NCBI RefSeq assembly: GCF_020360975.1 | Contig: NW_025408671.1 | Location: forward strand, 4,030,001 to 4,094,000 | Length of the DNA: 64,000 nucleotides | From: Hirsutella rhossiliensis | Taxonomy: Eukaryota; Ascomycota; Sordariomycetes; Hypocreales; Ophiocordycipitaceae | Direction of reading: 5' to 3' | Part shown: positions 11,422 to 23,468 of the stretch, piece by piece | Numbering within the stretch: position 1 is the stretch's first letter | Layout of the letters: each line of letters begins with the position of its first letter | Program-made: the position numbers and the translations under genes | Notes under the pieces: model-generated | Database searches by the model: none | Seen by the model: the letters and a program-made list of their open reading frames with translations, nothing else | What the model was told of the DNA's origin: nothing

Positions 11422-12008
11422 ATGGCAAGACGTGTACGCAAGTATAAAAAAAGAAAAAAAAAACCCCCCCAGGGACCCCCTCGAGTCGCTGACCGGTCGG
11501 GCTGGAAAGTCGTACTTTGTCGCCCACGGCGGCGTCGTGCAGGGTATGTGTGCACACGCATGCCTCCATGGTCCGGACAGCCAGCGAAGGCCTCCTGGCT
11601 AACTCCCTCTCCCTCTCTAAACCCCCCTTTTCTCGGACCTCTAGGCGTTGGTTTCCGGTAAGATATCCGTAGACAAGCCGCGCGGCTGAGTGGCTATGGC
11701 CTCTTCTGACCTTTGTCGGCCCCCGGATAGCTTCTTTGCCAAACAAAAGGCCCAAGAACACGGCATCACAGGATGGTGCCGCAACACGCCCGACAACAAG
11801 GTGAGCGCTCGCCCGCCCGCCTCTGAACGGCCTCGTCGCGCGCCACTGACACCCGCAGGTCGAGGGCGAGGCCCAAGGCGAGCACGACGCCCTGGAGACG
11901 TTCCTCAAGGAAGTCGGCCAGGGCCCGGCCCACGCCAAGGTTGTGCAGTTCACGACCGAGGACCGCGGCGTGGCGGATGGCGAATCGGGTTTCAGCGTTC
12001 GCCACTGA
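11422..12008 (+). CDS. Acylphosphatase, five short exons
   Basis: Exons 11422-11433, 11510-11543, 11645-11657, 11731-11800 and 11859-12008 give 92 residues, the normal size of this family. Exons of 12 and 13 nt hide the gene from simple frame scans. The spliced protein reads SYFVAHGGVVQGVGFRFF, then HGITGWCRNTPDNK, then VEGEAQG and ends GFSVRH. The VQGVGFR loop supplies the catalytic Arg and the GWCRN strand the catalytic Asn of acylphosphatases, which hydrolyse carboxyl-phosphate bonds in small acyl phosphates. The first intron has a CTGAC branch site; its downstream end could shift by a few bases, but the VGFR splice is well supported. It converges on PRP16, whose stop lies about 160 bases away. 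Confidence 0.88.
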
Positions 12009-12164
12009 GGGCTCGCCTCATGATTTGACTACCTACCCCCAACGCCCCGCAGAGGACAACCTGTCCCTGCCACCATCCTCTAGAAACGCCGAGAAGCAAA
12101 AGAACACAGATAGTCACACAGACAGACAGGAAAGAGAGGCGTAACTGAGGCGTACATCGTCTGC

Positions 12165-15083
12165 TCAGAACCCTCGGCCACGCCTCCGGGCCACCGGCTT
12201 CTTGACCGCCCCCTGCGTCACAAACTTCTTGCCGTCGTGACCCACCTTCTTCTTGGCCGTCGCCCGCTCCGCCTCGGCCTGCTCCCGCTCGGCCTGCCGC
12301 CGCTTGTCCTCGGCCATCTTGGCCTCAATCTCCATCTTGCGGTTGAACTCGGTTTCGGTGATGCGCTTCTCGCGCGCCGAGTAGCCCTTTTCCTTGACCG
12401 AGTAGAAGACGCCGCCCAGGTCTGCCAGCCAGTGCGGGTCCACGGCCGTCACCGTCGACACGTACACCTTGGCCGTGAGGATGAGCTCGTGGTAGACGAC
12501 GTAGTCGGGTGGGTGGCCCGCGTACAGGGCGCTCGTCGGGTGCAGCTGCACGGCCACGTTTGTCCGGAGGTTGATGTATTCGCCCGATCCCTTGTACTTG
12601 GCCGCCTGGTGGTAGTAGCCCGAGCAGATGCACCGCCGGATCATGTCCCAGTCCATGCCGCAGCTGCTGAGCTGCATCCTCTGCATCCGCACAATGTCCA
12701 CCAGCTGCTCCCGTATCTCCTTGGCCCGCCGCAGCGACTTGGCGTGCAGAAAGTGCCTGACGCACCACCCGTCCGAGTGTCCGTTGGCCTTCCACGCCGA
12801 ATACACCTGCAGGTATGTCAGGTGGTCCGACTCGTGCACCCAAAACTTTTCCCGCTGCGTGTCCGCCTCGTCCTGCCGCTCCTTGGGCCGGTAAAAGACG
12901 TTGGGCACCGACAACATCGACACAATCGTAATCATCTCCTCGCTGCACCCGTATTCGTCCGCCGTGATGAGGAGCTTGGACAGCGACGGATCCATCGGGA
13001 ACGCGCTCATCTTGCGCCCCAACTCCGTCAGCTCGCCGAGGTTGTCCAGAGCGCCCAGGGCCCACAGGTCGAACATGGACGTCGAGATGGTGTCCTGCGG
13101 GGGGGGGTCCATGAAGTCAAAGTCGAGGAGGTCCTTGACCCCGAGCGACTTGAGCATCAGCACCGTGTTGGCCAGGTTGGTGCGCTGAATCTCGGGTATC
13201 GTCTGTAGGTAAAGCTCTTCCTTAAAAGCCTTCTCCGTGTACAGGCGAAACGCCTTGCCCGGGCCCGTCCGCCCGGCACGCCCCGAGCGCTGCGACGCGT
13301 TTGCCTGCGAGATGGGCGTGATCTGGAGCGTGTCCATGCCCATCTTGGGGTTGTAGACCTTCATCTTGGAGTAGCCCGCGTCCACGACATATCTAATGCC
13401 GTCGACCGTCAGACTCGTCTCCGCAATGTTGGTGGCGACAATGCACTTGCGCACGCCTGGCGCCGCCCGGTCAAAGATCTTGGCCTGGAGGTCCGCCGGC
13501 ATCTGGCTGTAGATGGGCAGGATGCTGAGCTTGGGCGGGTCGTTGAGGGCGTCGAGCCGTTTTTGCACCAGCTCGCACGTGATTTCAATGTCTTCCTGGC
13601 CCGTCATGAAGACGAGTATGTCGCCGGGATCCATGGAGACGTGGATGGCCAGTACCTGCTGGACTGCTTGGTCGACATAGTCTTCGACCGGCGAACGGTG
13701 GAACATGACGTCGACGGGGAAGGTTCTTCCCGGAATCGTAAACTCGGGCGCACCGCCGAAAAAGTCGGAGAATCGCTTCGAGTTCATCGTCGCCGACGTA
13801 ACGATTAGCTTCAGGTCCCGTCGCCTCTGCAGTATTTTCTTGAAGAGACCCATCAAGATGTCCGTGTTGAGGGCACGCTCGTGTGCCTCGTCCATGATGA
13901 TGCACGAGTACCGCTCGAGGTCAGGCTCGTTAAGCGACTCTCGGAGCAACACTCCATCCGTCATGTACTTGATAACCGTCTCCCTGCTCGTGCAATCTTC
14001 GAATCGAATGGCGTAGCCCACGGTGCCGCCCAGATTGACTTCCATCTCCTCCGCGACTCGCTTGGCCACGCTCATGGCCGCCACACGCCGCGGCTGCGTG
14101 CAGCCAATCATGCCGCTTGCCCCATAGCCGTCTTCGCGAAGGAACTGCGTCAGCTGGGTCGTCTTGCCCGACCCCGTCTCGCCCACGACGATCGTGACTT
14201 GGTTCTCCCTGATGATGCGGAGGAGCTCCTCACGAACGGCGAAGGCGGGTAAGAACTCTCGCTGCTCCCGCAGAGTCTTGCTCTGACTGAAATCGCTGGC
14301 ACCCTGCCCCTTTTTGAGATGCTCGCTGAACTTGTTTGTCTTGCGCTCGCCGTTTCGGGCTTCTTCCTCGCCGGCAACGGGCAACGCGCTGTCTGCGTCC
14401 TCTTCCCTGGCCCCCATAATGTTCCCGAGCGTTGTGCCCGTGATGCTGGTCGCTTGCTGCGCCTGCCTCTGCCGCTCTCTTTGCTGCCGTGCGTCCTTGA
14501 CAACCCTGCTCCCTTTTCTGCTGAAGACGGCCATGTCGCTCTGGTAGTCTCTCACAGCGGGCACTGGGTCAAGCTGCTTTGTAAAGATGGTGCGTCCGTC
14601 CAGGAATGGGGGCCTCAGATCGTGGACGAGGAGGTGGACGCGGGTCGCTTCATCGTCGTCAAAGTCGGTCGCCAGGTCCCTACGCTGGGCGACGCCGGAG
14701 ACGAGCATCCTGTTTGTTTCCCATGCGTCGTTTTCCTTCCGCCTCTGCTCCTGCCTGGCGTCGTATCGGCTTGCCATCTTCTCGGCCTTTGCCGACTCTT
14801 GCTGCTGGCTCTCCCAAGCCGACAGCTGGTACGATGCGAAAGGGTTGTGGGTGTCATCGCCAAAGGTGTGTCCGCCAAACTCGTCGCCCCCATACCAGTC
14901 ACGGTCCAGGGCCCTGTCATCTTCTTCGGTCGGCTCTGGCTGGTCCAACTCTCGTGGCGGTGGCCGTGAATGTGCCCGGGGGGTCGAGTCTCGCGCATCG
15001 TGGCGGAGCCTGCTCAGGGGCTGGGCTGCTTCGACTTTCCGCCTCTTTGGGTTGTAGTCACCGTGGTCTCTGTCTCCCGCCAT
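12165..15083 (-). CDS. PRP16: Pre-mRNA-splicing DEAH-box ATP-dependent RNA helicase Prp16 (DHX38)
   Basis: A single 972-codon frame without introns. The N-terminal 280 residues are charged and include the Prp16-typical stretch GTTLGNIMG. The helicase core follows: motif [11 protein letters not shown] near residue 300, motif II DEAH near 397, motif III SAT near 430, motif [14 protein letters not shown] near 540 and motif [14 protein letters not shown] near 598. The helicase-associated and OB-fold parts come after, and the basic tail ends in RRRGRGF. Prp16 remodels the spliceosome after the first catalytic step, using ATP. The overall layout fits Prp16 rather than Prp2, Prp22 or Prp43. It is divergent from PWP1 with only 252 bases between the start codons. 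Confidence 0.95.
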   Translation of the reverse strand: MAGDRDHGDYNPKRRKVEAAQPLSRLRHDARDSTPRAHSRPPPRELDQPEPTEEDDRALDRDWYGGDEFGGHTFGDDTHNPFASYQLSAWESQQQESAKAEKMASRYDARQEQRRKENDAWETNRMLVSGVAQRRDLATDFDDDEATRVHLLVHDLRPPFLDGRTIFTKQLDPVPAVRDYQSDMAVFSRKGSRVVKDARQQRERQRQAQQATSITGTTLGNIMGAREEDADSALPVAGEEEARNGERKTNKFSEHLKKGQGASDFSQSKTLREQREFLPAFAVREELLRIIRENQVTIVVGETGSGKTTQLTQFLREDGYGASGMIGCTQPRRVAAMSVAKRVAEEMEVNLGGTVGYAIRFEDCTSRETVIKYMTDGVLLRESLNEPDLERYSCIIMDEAHERALNTDILMGLFKKILQRRRDLKLIVTSATMNSKRFSDFFGGAPEFTIPGRTFPVDVMFHRSPVEDYVDQAVQQVLAIHVSMDPGDILVFMTGQEDIEITCELVQKRLDALNDPPKLSILPIYSQMPADLQAKIFDRAAPGVRKCIVATNIAETSLTVDGIRYVVDAGYSKMKVYNPKMGMDTLQITPISQANASQRSGRAGRTGPGKAFRLYTEKAFKEELYLQTIPEIQRTNLANTVLMLKSLGVKDLLDFDFMDPPPQDTISTSMFDLWALGALDNLGELTELGRKMSAFPMDPSLSKLLITADEYGCSEEMITIVSMLSVPNVFYRPKERQDEADTQREKFWVHESDHLTYLQVYSAWKANGHSDGWCVRHFLHAKSLRRAKEIREQLVDIVRMQRMQLSSCGMDWDMIRRCICSGYYHQAAKYKGSGEYINLRTNVAVQLHPTSALYAGHPPDYVVYHELILTAKVYVSTVTAVDPHWLADLGGVFYSVKEKGYSAREKRITETEFNRKMEIEAKMAEDKRRQAEREQAEAERATAKKKVGHDGKKFVTQGAVKKPVARRRGRGF

Positions 15084-15335
15084 GATCGCTGTCTGGCTGG
15101 GCGCTGACCCTGAGCCTGGACGATGCGATGTTGGAGGCCGAAGAAAGGATGCGCTGTTGGAGAGCTTGCTTGATGTCGCGAAGTTCTCCCGGACCGATCC
15201 CTGCTTGGTACGTATCCACCATGCTTATCGATAAACCCCGCCGAAATTTTTGGGAGCGCCGTGAATGAATTTCTTCTGGGCTCGACATGGCGGCGACGAA
15301 ATCGCCCAACGTTATGCGCCAGGCTCCTCGACACA
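15084..15335. promoter_or_regulatory. Short divergent intergenic region, PRP16/PWP1
   Basis: Only 252 bases separate the two start codons, so the genes probably share a bidirectional promoter. I do not see a clear TATA box. Both products act in RNA processing (splicing and ribosome assembly), so shared growth-linked control is plausible but is inference. Confidence 0.5.
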
Positions 15336-17010
15336 ATGTCCATGATCACGGCTGCGCAATGGGTCCCGCGGGGCTTTGCGGCACCGTTTCCGCAAAAGTA
15401 TACCTTGGACGAGGCCGAGTATGAAAGGATAGCCGCGCTGGCCAAGCTACAGCTCGACGACGCAGAGGAGGATCTCAAAGAGGCGGAAGAAAACGACGGC
15501 CAAGATGCGAGGGGAGATGAAATGCACACGGACAATGTCGAGTCGGGAAACAAGGAAAAGTACGTCAGCGTGGGCTCCGAGGCGTCACAATGGGGTTTGC
15601 TGATGGTCCCTGGCCAGCTTCGACGACGATGACCTGAAGGAGTACAACTTAGAAAACTACGATGACGACGAGGACGAAGAAGCCGGGACGCAAGACGAAG
15701 GGGAAACTATGGGAATGTTTGGAAACGTTCGTTCCCTCGCCTACTACGGATCCAACAACGATGATCCATACATTACGCTGAAAGGCGGCGACGAGGAGGA
15801 TGAGGACCGAGAGGACTTGCAAATCTTGGCCACCGACAACCTCATCTTGTCGGCTAAGGTCGAGGACGAGCTGGCACACCTCGAGGTCTACGTGTTTGAA
15901 GACGACAGCGACAACCTCTACGTGCACCACGACATCATGCTCCCGGCGATTCCGCTGAGCCTCGAGTGGATCGACATGCCTGTCGGCAAGACGAGCGCCG
16001 ACAAGGCGGCGACGGGCAACTTTGTTGCCATCGGAACCATGGATCCGGACATTGAGATATGGGACCTCGACACCATCGACACCATGTACCCGAATGCGAT
16101 CCTGGGACAAGGCGCCAACGCCGAGGCGGGCGAGGGAAAGAAGAAGGGCAAGGGCAAGAAGAAGAAGGGCAAGAGGGCCAACGACGAGTACCACGTGGAC
16201 GCGGTACTCTCGCTGGCTGCCAATCGGAAACACCGCAACTTGCTGGCGTCAGCGTCGGCGGACAAGACAATTAAGCTGTGGGATCTCAACACCACAAAGT
16301 GCGCCAAGTCGTACGCGTACCACACGGACAAGGTGTGCTCGCTAGCCTGGCACGCAGCCGAGCCGACGGTGCTACTAAGCGGCAGCTACGATCGGACCAT
16401 CGTCGCGGCGGACATGAGAGCGCCGGACGCAAAGGTGCCGCGCTGGGGGGTTGAGAGCGACGTCGAGAACGTACGGTGGGACCCTCACAACCCCAACCTA
16501 TTTTTCGTGTCGACGGAGAATGGAGCGGTGCATTACCATGATGTGCGCAACGCGCCACGGAACCCGGAGTCGACCAAATCTGTGTGGACGCTGCAGGCGC
16601 ACGACGAGTCGGTGTCGTCGTTTGACATCAACAGCGTGATCCCAGGCTTCATGGCGACTGGGTCGACGGACAGGACGGTCAAGCTGTGGAACATTGGGCC
16701 AACGGGCCCGTCAATGGTGGTATCCCGCAACCTGGACGTGGGTAAGGTGTTTGCGACGACGTTTGCGCCGGATGCCGAGGTGGCGTTCCGACTGGCCGTG
16801 GCCGGCAGCTCGGGAAGCATGCACGTGTGGGACACGAGCACGAACGCTGCGGTGCGGAAGCTCTTTGCGCAGCGGATGGCCGGGCAGGGCGACGAGGCGG
16901 TGGAGGACCGGCTGATTGGGGTGGACGACGACGAGAGCAGCTCGAGCGACGAGGGGGAGGACCAAGAAGGCGAGCAGGGGGAGGACGGAGACTCGATGGA
17001 CGAGGATTGA
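15336..17010 (+). CDS. PWP1: Periodic tryptophan protein 1 (WD40, ribosome biogenesis)
   Basis: Exons 15336-15559 and 15618-17010 give 538 residues. The start MSMITAAQWVPRGFA matches the conserved Pwp1 N-terminus. An acidic stretch surrounds the splice point, with DDDDLKEYNLENY just after it. WD40 repeats follow, with Trp-Asp endings such as IEIWDLD, IKLWDLN, VKLWNIG and MHVWDT. A Lys-rich loop (GKKKGKGKKKKGKRA) sits near residue 180 and the C-terminus is acidic. Pwp1 is a nucleolar factor needed for early 60S assembly and pre-rRNA processing in yeast. The assignment rests on the N-terminal signature plus the WD40 layout. Confidence 0.93.
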
Positions 17011-18094
17011 GCGGATGTGTGGGAAATGACAGACCAAGGTTGCGTCTGCGAGTTGGTTTACCTGACATGATGGTGAGATGAAGATGAGGCATGCACGGCT
17101 TGTGCTTGCTGCAAGGGCCCACATGTCCTGTCTATTCTGCGGCGCGAGCCGTCTCGTGAAGATGCAGGCGCGGGCAGGGCTGTAGGGTAATACGCATGAT
17201 GTGCCGTCACGTTGCCAGTAGCCTTGTTTATTTCGCGGCCGTTACTTTTGATGAAGGATTGCGTCTGAACCAATTTCCAAGGGAACTGCCAAACCTGTCT
17301 GGCCAGAACATGTGAAACGTGTCGGCTGGCGTGTGTGTGTCCGGGCAACGGTCTGGGCCGATGGTTGACAGCACGGACGGAATGCCGCTGTGCATGTACC
17401 GGCCGTATGAGGGGGGAGACGATGGCCAAGGGATGAAAGGCAAGGGAAGGAAGACGCCCGTCATCTGCCGTCCACTGTAATTGAGCAAAAAGCTACGGAC
17501 AGAGTACATGTGGAGCGCGTGGTAGAGCTGGTCATGGAGACGGTATCAAGGTGATTGAACTATCACCATGAAAACTGCGTCGACGTCAGCAAGGATCCTG
17601 CAACGGTTGCACTATCTGATGCCGTCGATGGTTAGTCTGGTGCTGGCAAGGGAGAAAGTGGGAGAGGGCACAGACAAAGACGAGGGTTGCTGCTGCTGAG
17701 GCGTGGCTGCTTACTTTATTTAACAGGACAAGATTGCAGGCACTTCTTCCCCCCCGCCTCCCTCGTGTCGGGATGATGATGGGCGAGAAAAGGGGCAGGC
17801 GAGAGTGAGGTAGGGTGGTAGGTGGGTGGTGCACTGGTGAAGGACAAGGATGGATGGGGGTAAAGGGCGCTTGTGCAAGGCACCAAGCAGCAAGGACACT
17901 AGGGCCTGAAACCAGACGGGGGCCAATGGCAGGCCGAGAGAGCAAGAGGGGATCGGTGACTTGGCGGCAAATCATGGGTCATGTCTCTGAGAGCCCTTGT
18001 TTGCTCTGGATTTCCGTGAAGCTGACACAGGATAGGATGGACGATGATGATGGGACCATGGCCAAGAAAGAGGGCGAAACACGACAGAATGTTC

Positions 18095-18125
18095 TGGTCT
18101 CTGGTCTCTGGTCTCTGGTCTCTGG
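18095..18125. repeat. 7-bp tandem repeat (GGTCTCT)
   Basis: Four to five consecutive copies of GGTCTCT in an intergenic region. Confidence 0.8.
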
Positions 18126-18409
18126 CCACGTCGAGGAGAAGGGGGCCAGGGCTGTGTCACAGACCATGCAGGTACAGACAGTGCGCAAGGGTCGGGGAAG
18201 CCGTCGCTCGCTGCCGATTGACTACTGTATTGCGTGCATGCCGCGTCGACAGTCCGTGAGCGATGACAGCTCTCTCTACAGTCCTTGGTCTTGCACACTG
18301 TGCCGCTGTCCGTACACCGAACCAAGGCGCCACCGCCAGCAGCCGTCTCTCTCTCTCTCTCTCGGCAGCAGCCATGGCATCGTCTACTTTGGTGCTCGCA
18401 CAGCTGCGC

Positions 18410-18489
18410 ATGCACCTGCACATGCACCTGCACATGCACCAAGAAGGGCCAAGAAGGGCCAAGAAGGGCCAAGAAGGGCCAAGAAGGGG
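18410..18489. repeat. Two adjoining tandem repeats
   Basis: A 12-bp CACATGCACCTG type repeat (18410-18440) runs directly into four exact and one partial copy of a 10-bp AAGAAGGGCC unit (18441-18489). No CRISPR-like spacers exist between units; this is simple-sequence DNA. Confidence 0.8.
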
Positions 18490-20805
18490 AGGCCTCGTCC
18501 CACGACGAATGCACCTTGTTCTCAGACTCCAATATACCAGCCCTCATAGACATCGGGGTCTCCTTCTTCCCCACCCCATAAACCGACCCCTTTTGTAGTA
18601 TTGGAAGCTAAAAAGGTCTGAACGCAAGGAGATGTGTGTGGGGTTTGCTCAACAATAGCATTCGCTAAAAAGAGGAGACGAGGCCCTGAAGATTTGGAAC
18701 GGGATCTACAGTACGTGTGGCCCGTGAAACTTTACACACTGTACATACTTCTGCCGTCTGTATGTACAGTAATTATCCGTACCCTGAGTCGGCAAGTAGG
18801 GGACGCAAACTGCCGAGGGCATCCTGCGCAAGATGGAATCCAGCACAGAAGCTTGGCCGGTCACAATCATCACATCACATGGACTGACTGTATCACGAAT
18901 CACCAAGCACAGAATTCTCATGCCCATACATGCGTACAGTGCTGCCCACGCACAGTATGTATGCCTGCGACGGTGCCTTGCAGACGCTCTGGTTGGCCCA
19001 ACAAGCTTCAATGGTTTTGGGCCATGAGACCCTCTCAGGGAGCCTGCACTAACTAGTAGCCTGTAGGGCAGGGCGGTTCTGTTGCACACGGAGCCACGTC
19101 CGTCCTCGCACTAGTTCGCCAAACAAACAACCCATTGTTTTCCATCAAGCCAGCAGGGCGGAAAAACGGGGGTGGGCAAGAAACGCGAGGAGTGGAGAGA
19201 GAAACCGTGCGTCGATCGGGTGGCATTGGATGGTCGCAGGCCATTTCAGCGGCCACTTCAGCGACTCCACCGCTCCACCGCCTGAGAGAGCTGGAGGAGG
19301 CGGGCCGAGGGCGACGCTGGACAGTGCACATGCACCGGGGCGCTTACCAAGGCCACCCCGGCGATACCATGTACCCCCAGCCTGCCCAATTAGGCAAGCC
19401 AGGGTACCGCTCCCAAAGCTGCCAGGTAGAGTCCGTCGTGCCTCCAAGTCCCCCGTCGCCCACCACCGCGTGAGTCCACGCCGGCCGGGATACCCGGGCA
19501 GTCGACGGCAGCTACGCAGGATACAGGGTGCAGGTACGAGGCAGAACGAGCAGCAAGCTCTGCAAGGTACCCCGGACCTGAGAAACCTTGGCTGGGCCAG
19601 TGGCTGGCCTCACAGTGCAGTCCTGCGGTCGTGCAGTCTCTCGACATAATTATCCTCCTCCCCCCCCCCGTCGGCGGGCGGCATCCCCGTCTCTCCTGTT
19701 CCTCTCCGTTTGTCTTTCCCCTTCCCCCCCCCCAGTCGACATTGGCGACGACAGGCTGCGTCCTCGGTCCATCATTTCCCCTTTTCCTTCTTCAATTATC
19801 ATTGCAGGACAGCGTCCTTATTGTCCGCATTCACCGACTTGCTGCTCATCTTCCATTCCTTCGCCTCGGGCACAAGAGTGCAAAACGAATCAAGCTCGCC
19901 AAGTGCGACCATTTTCTTGACCCATTTTCATCAGCAGGCTTCTGATCCAACTACGCCACATACTACAGATAGGTGGCCGTCGACGTTGAACGTTCCTTTG
20001 CCGTCGCTTCACTGTTGCATCCGCAATCTTCGCGCCTGCCGGGGTGTCTTCTGCGTCACTCTCTTCCAAGGCGAGACTGCTCTTCGCCTCTAACCGGACT
20101 TCTGTCTTCGTCCTTGTCGCACAAGCAAAGACATTGCCTCGCTCTACCTCGCTCTACCTCGCTTTACATCGCCGTTCCTGGGCTGGCCACGGCGATACCA
20201 GGACTGGTCTCCTCGCACAAGGCACGCGCCCGTCGAGTGCAACCACGAGAACAAAGGCGAAAACGGGCAAGAGACCAAAACAAACCCACTGAAACCGACT
20301 TGGTTGAAAACGTGACGGCCCGAGATTAGGCTCCCTCGATTGCTTGTCACCACCAGCCAACCAACCGAAGGGGTCTCACAAAGGAGCGCCACTTTCCCGG
20401 CAACCAAACCTGTCTCCAGCGGTCTCTCGTGCCTAGCGACGTAAACAGTTGCCTGTTTGAGACGCCTTGCTTTTACTACTTGACCTCTGCTCTTCTGTCG
20501 GCTTTCTTTTCTTCACCTTGGGACTCTCACATCACCTTCCTGCTTGAGCTTTAGCAGCTGCAGCTCTCACCCGCAACGGCACATTCTGCAACGTTTCTAA
20601 ATCGGCTCCATCCTCGACGCCCGCCTCATCGCCTCTGCACGACTTGCGGTCACAAGGTGCCAGCCCCTCGCGCGCATCGTGACCTTCCGCCCCGTGCGCG
20701 CACCGGGGCCCTGGGCAGCTACTGCGCCGCGCTCAACCTGCTATACATTGCAAGGCCACCCCGTTTCCCCTTCGCACTCGCGCTCAACTTGCAACAACAC
20801 ACATC

Positions 20806-21660
20806 ATGTCGCTCTCGCGTGCCTTGACAACCTGCCGCCTGCGGCTGAGCAGTGACTTCATCGACGGAGGCAACATGCCCCGGTCCAACAGCACCCGGAA
20901 GGCCGTCCCGCGCCACAAGATATCGGCTCCCATCCAGCTCATTCACACCACAAACATGCTCTCCTACAACGCCCCTGATCTTCCACGGCCTTCGCGCAGC
21001 AACTCGACAACCACCAGGCCCGATGACGACTCGGATGCGCAGACAGCGGCGTCGACGCCTCCCACAAGCCCCGAAGTCGCGCCAGGCGAGCGGCCCTCGT
21101 CACCGCAGCCAAATCACCTCACATCCTACTTCAAGCAACCCGCTGGGTCCCTGGCCGCGAGCGAGGAGGACCCGCCCAAGATCCCCAAGCGCGCGCCGTC
21201 CCACACGAAAAAGAACTCGTTTGAGAATCTTGCCCGCTCGCGCTCCTCATCGCGCCTGTCCAGAGACTCAGACTTTTCCGCGTCGACGAGACCCGGCCAG
21301 ACCTTTTCTCGCTCCGCGTCAACGTCGACTCGCGCCTCATCCGTCTCCCATTCCTCGTCTCCTTCTTCCACCAAGCGGACTGCCTCTCGGCCTGTCACCC
21401 CGCCCGTGTCGTCTCCCCAGCAGCACCCGTCCAATGAGACTCACCCGTTCGGGCAAGAGCTCGCCAAGGTGCATGAACTGGCCGAGGAGTACAGCGTTGG
21501 CGACGGCCTGGCCACCATCGATGAGGAGAAGCTGTATCTCGACTCGCGGGGCCTCAAGAAGCTGACGGCCGACGACTACCTCGGCGTCGTGCAGGGCATC
21601 ACGTCCACCTTCTTTCCCGAGGCAAAGCATGCCACGCCCGTGGTTCCCCTGTGGATCTAG
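20806..21660 (+). CDS. Ser/Pro-rich fungal protein with a conserved-looking C-terminus, function unknown
   Basis: A single 284-codon frame with ATG at 20806 in a favourable context (acatcATG). A second in-frame ATG lies at 20875. Residues about 55-215 are Ser/Thr/Pro-rich and probably disordered, with many candidate phosphosites (RSRSSSRLSRDS, TPPVSSP). The last 70 residues look folded and begin HPFGQELAKVHELAEEYS, then TIDEEKLYLDSRGLKKL. I do not recognise a named family; the C-terminal block is the part most likely conserved among ascomycetes. No signal peptide or membrane segment is seen. The leader is unusually long and pyrimidine-rich. Confidence 0.75.
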   Translation: MSLSRALTTCRLRLSSDFIDGGNMPRSNSTRKAVPRHKISAPIQLIHTTNMLSYNAPDLPRPSRSNSTTTRPDDDSDAQTAASTPPTSPEVAPGERPSSPQPNHLTSYFKQPAGSLAASEEDPPKIPKRAPSHTKKNSFENLARSRSSSRLSRDSDFSASTRPGQTFSRSASTSTRASSVSHSSSPSSTKRTASRPVTPPVSSPQQHPSNETHPFGQELAKVHELAEEYSVGDGLATIDEEKLYLDSRGLKKLTADDYLGVVQGITSTFFPEAKHATPVVPLWI

Positions 21661-23468
21661 ACGCGAGAGTCGGCGGACTCTAGACTTGTCGCCGCTGGAC
21701 GACTTCACATTTCCATTCATTTGTACATATTTGTGGACATTGTCCTTGGACGGCCGCGTGGTCGGCTACGGTTGAGGAATCTTGGTACGTGATTTAAGCT
21801 TGTGAGCGGAGGAGGAAAAGGAAGGTTGTATTTGCGGGCTACATACTATACCAGCCTCAGAGGGCAGGCTCCCCTGGGCACACACACCAGGCGGACGCCG
21901 GCACCGGCGTTTTCGAGGAGGGACAGGGTTGGAGCATGGTTGCGCGGATGCACAAGGCAGAATGTGGACGTTGAAGCTTGTCAGTCCCCTATCTTGCCCG
22001 CCCATCTCCATCTTTCTGCGTATTGCGTGACGACGATAAGCTGCCCCAGGCCAGCAGCCTACTACCCAAGGGCGCATGGCCTGCCATGACGGGAAAGCCA
22101 TATTGGGCTGCTGGAGTTGGCTGCCAGTACTTGGGGGACTGCGTGGAGTGGCTTGCAGGGTCCAAGGCGGGCAGAGGTCACGATGACGGTCCGCAAGTAG
22201 GATGCCGTCGACCACTTGACGCCTTGACAGGCCTGACTGACCCCGCCCGGCCCATCACATGGCCCAGCGTCCGGAAGGCGAGAAGCGATCGCGGGGGTGG
22301 GACGCATCTCCGCATCGAACAAAGCAGCTCACGCCGCCCACTTGCAAGCTCAAAGCTTCTCCTTTGACGGGCGCAGTAACACGTGCCTTCCCACCCGGAG
22401 CGCGAAGAGACGGAGGAGAGGAGAGAGTATGCATGCGCAGTAGCGTGGCATGCATGCCCTCAAAAGCGCGGCCCGCCAAGACCAACGCCAGCGACGCGCG
22501 ACCAACACGTGTAAGTCCTGGGCCGGGAGCCCTCCGCCCGCAGACGGCCACGCTTTTTTGCCTTCGTGGCCCGCTCGCTCGTCCCGCCAGCTCACCATGC
22601 TTTTGGGGGGGGGGGCATCGACGACGCCGTGGCGGGAGGGCCGCTGTTGGTGGGAAGGGGGATAGGTCGGGCGGAGAATACAAGCACGATTGTTGGGCTG
22701 GTGGAGTGCCACCTATCACTGCGTGTTTTGTATAGCGGATGGCTATTGAGCATTTGCCATGTGCCCTGCCCCCGCTCCACTTTCTTCTAGATGATGAAAA
22801 GATTTGTTTTAGCCCCGTCGGGCCGTGGCTGGCAATGGTGCGGCACGGTGCCGGCGGGGAGACGGCTGGCCCCAGCGCGGGCGAGCCACGAGCGGCGACG
22901 TGCATGCAGCCGCGGCTAGCTAGAGACGCAGTCACCGAGGAAGAAAGGGAGGGCGAGAGAGCGGCGAGCATTCCGAAAACGCTAGGAGGTGGGACGCCCG
23001 TCCTGCTCGGTGCGCGGAGCTTACGATCCCCATGTGCATATGCAGAGTATACATCTTCTATCGAATGTCTTCCAATGTCCCCTCTTCAATCCCATCCTCT
23101 GCCCGCGCCGGCACGCGCCGGATAGTCGCCGCAAAACAATGACGTATTGCCTCGTGTCAAGTCTCTCGCTCTCGTGGGCCGACTTTTGTCGTCCTCAATG
23201 GCGTTAAGGCTAAAAAGCCAAACTCAAAATCGGGGCGTTGCGCCTTGTGTGCCAACCCGAGTCCTCGTGCACATCGCCGCCGTTGTGCTTTGATATCGCG
23301 CTTCTCCGTCCAGGGTCTAGAGGGAAAACAACCGCTTCGTCGCTGAATGATATGAATGCCGTGCTATGATGTGTCTCCGCCTCTTAACCGTGTCCCGTCC
23401 GCCTCGCAACCGCGTCCAGTCCGCCTTGGACGAAAACAGCGAGACAAATAGAAAGTCGCAAGAAAGAA
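21661..23468. other. Intergenic between convergent genes
   Basis: 1.8 kb without supportable genes. It includes a run of 11 G at 22605-22615 and several short minus-strand frames with no domains. The length is large for two converging 3' ends, so an unrecognised non-coding transcript is possible, but nothing shows it. Confidence 0.5.

Larger units (their letters stand above)
17011..20805. other. Gene-poor interval of 3.8 kb with simple repeats
   Basis: No open frame here is supported by a domain or a plausible splice pattern; the longest (17815-18549, plus) is repeat-derived. Short tandem repeats cluster at 18,090-18,490. From about 19,640 to 20,800 the plus strand is pyrimidine-rich and is probably a long promoter and leader for the gene at 20806; it includes a GCTCTACCTC-type repeat near 20,138-20,170. 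Confidence 0.55.

Noticed and set aside
12237..13208. 323-codon plus-strand frame opposite PRP16
   Set aside because: Shadow of conserved helicase codons; the product is His/Val/Arg-rich without a domain.
15084..15335. A separate small gene between PRP16 and PWP1 (frames 15014-15553 and 15058-15336, minus)
   Set aside because: They overlap conserved codons of PWP1 or PRP16 and lack their own signal.
17815..18549. 244-codon plus frame
   Set aside because: Contains tandem repeats read as protein (GLWSLVSG, APAHAPAHAP) and has no recognisable domain.
22605..22615. Run of 11 G as a G-quadruplex control element
   Set aside because: A single homopolymer run lies far from any gene start; slippage explains it and four separated G tracts are not evident.
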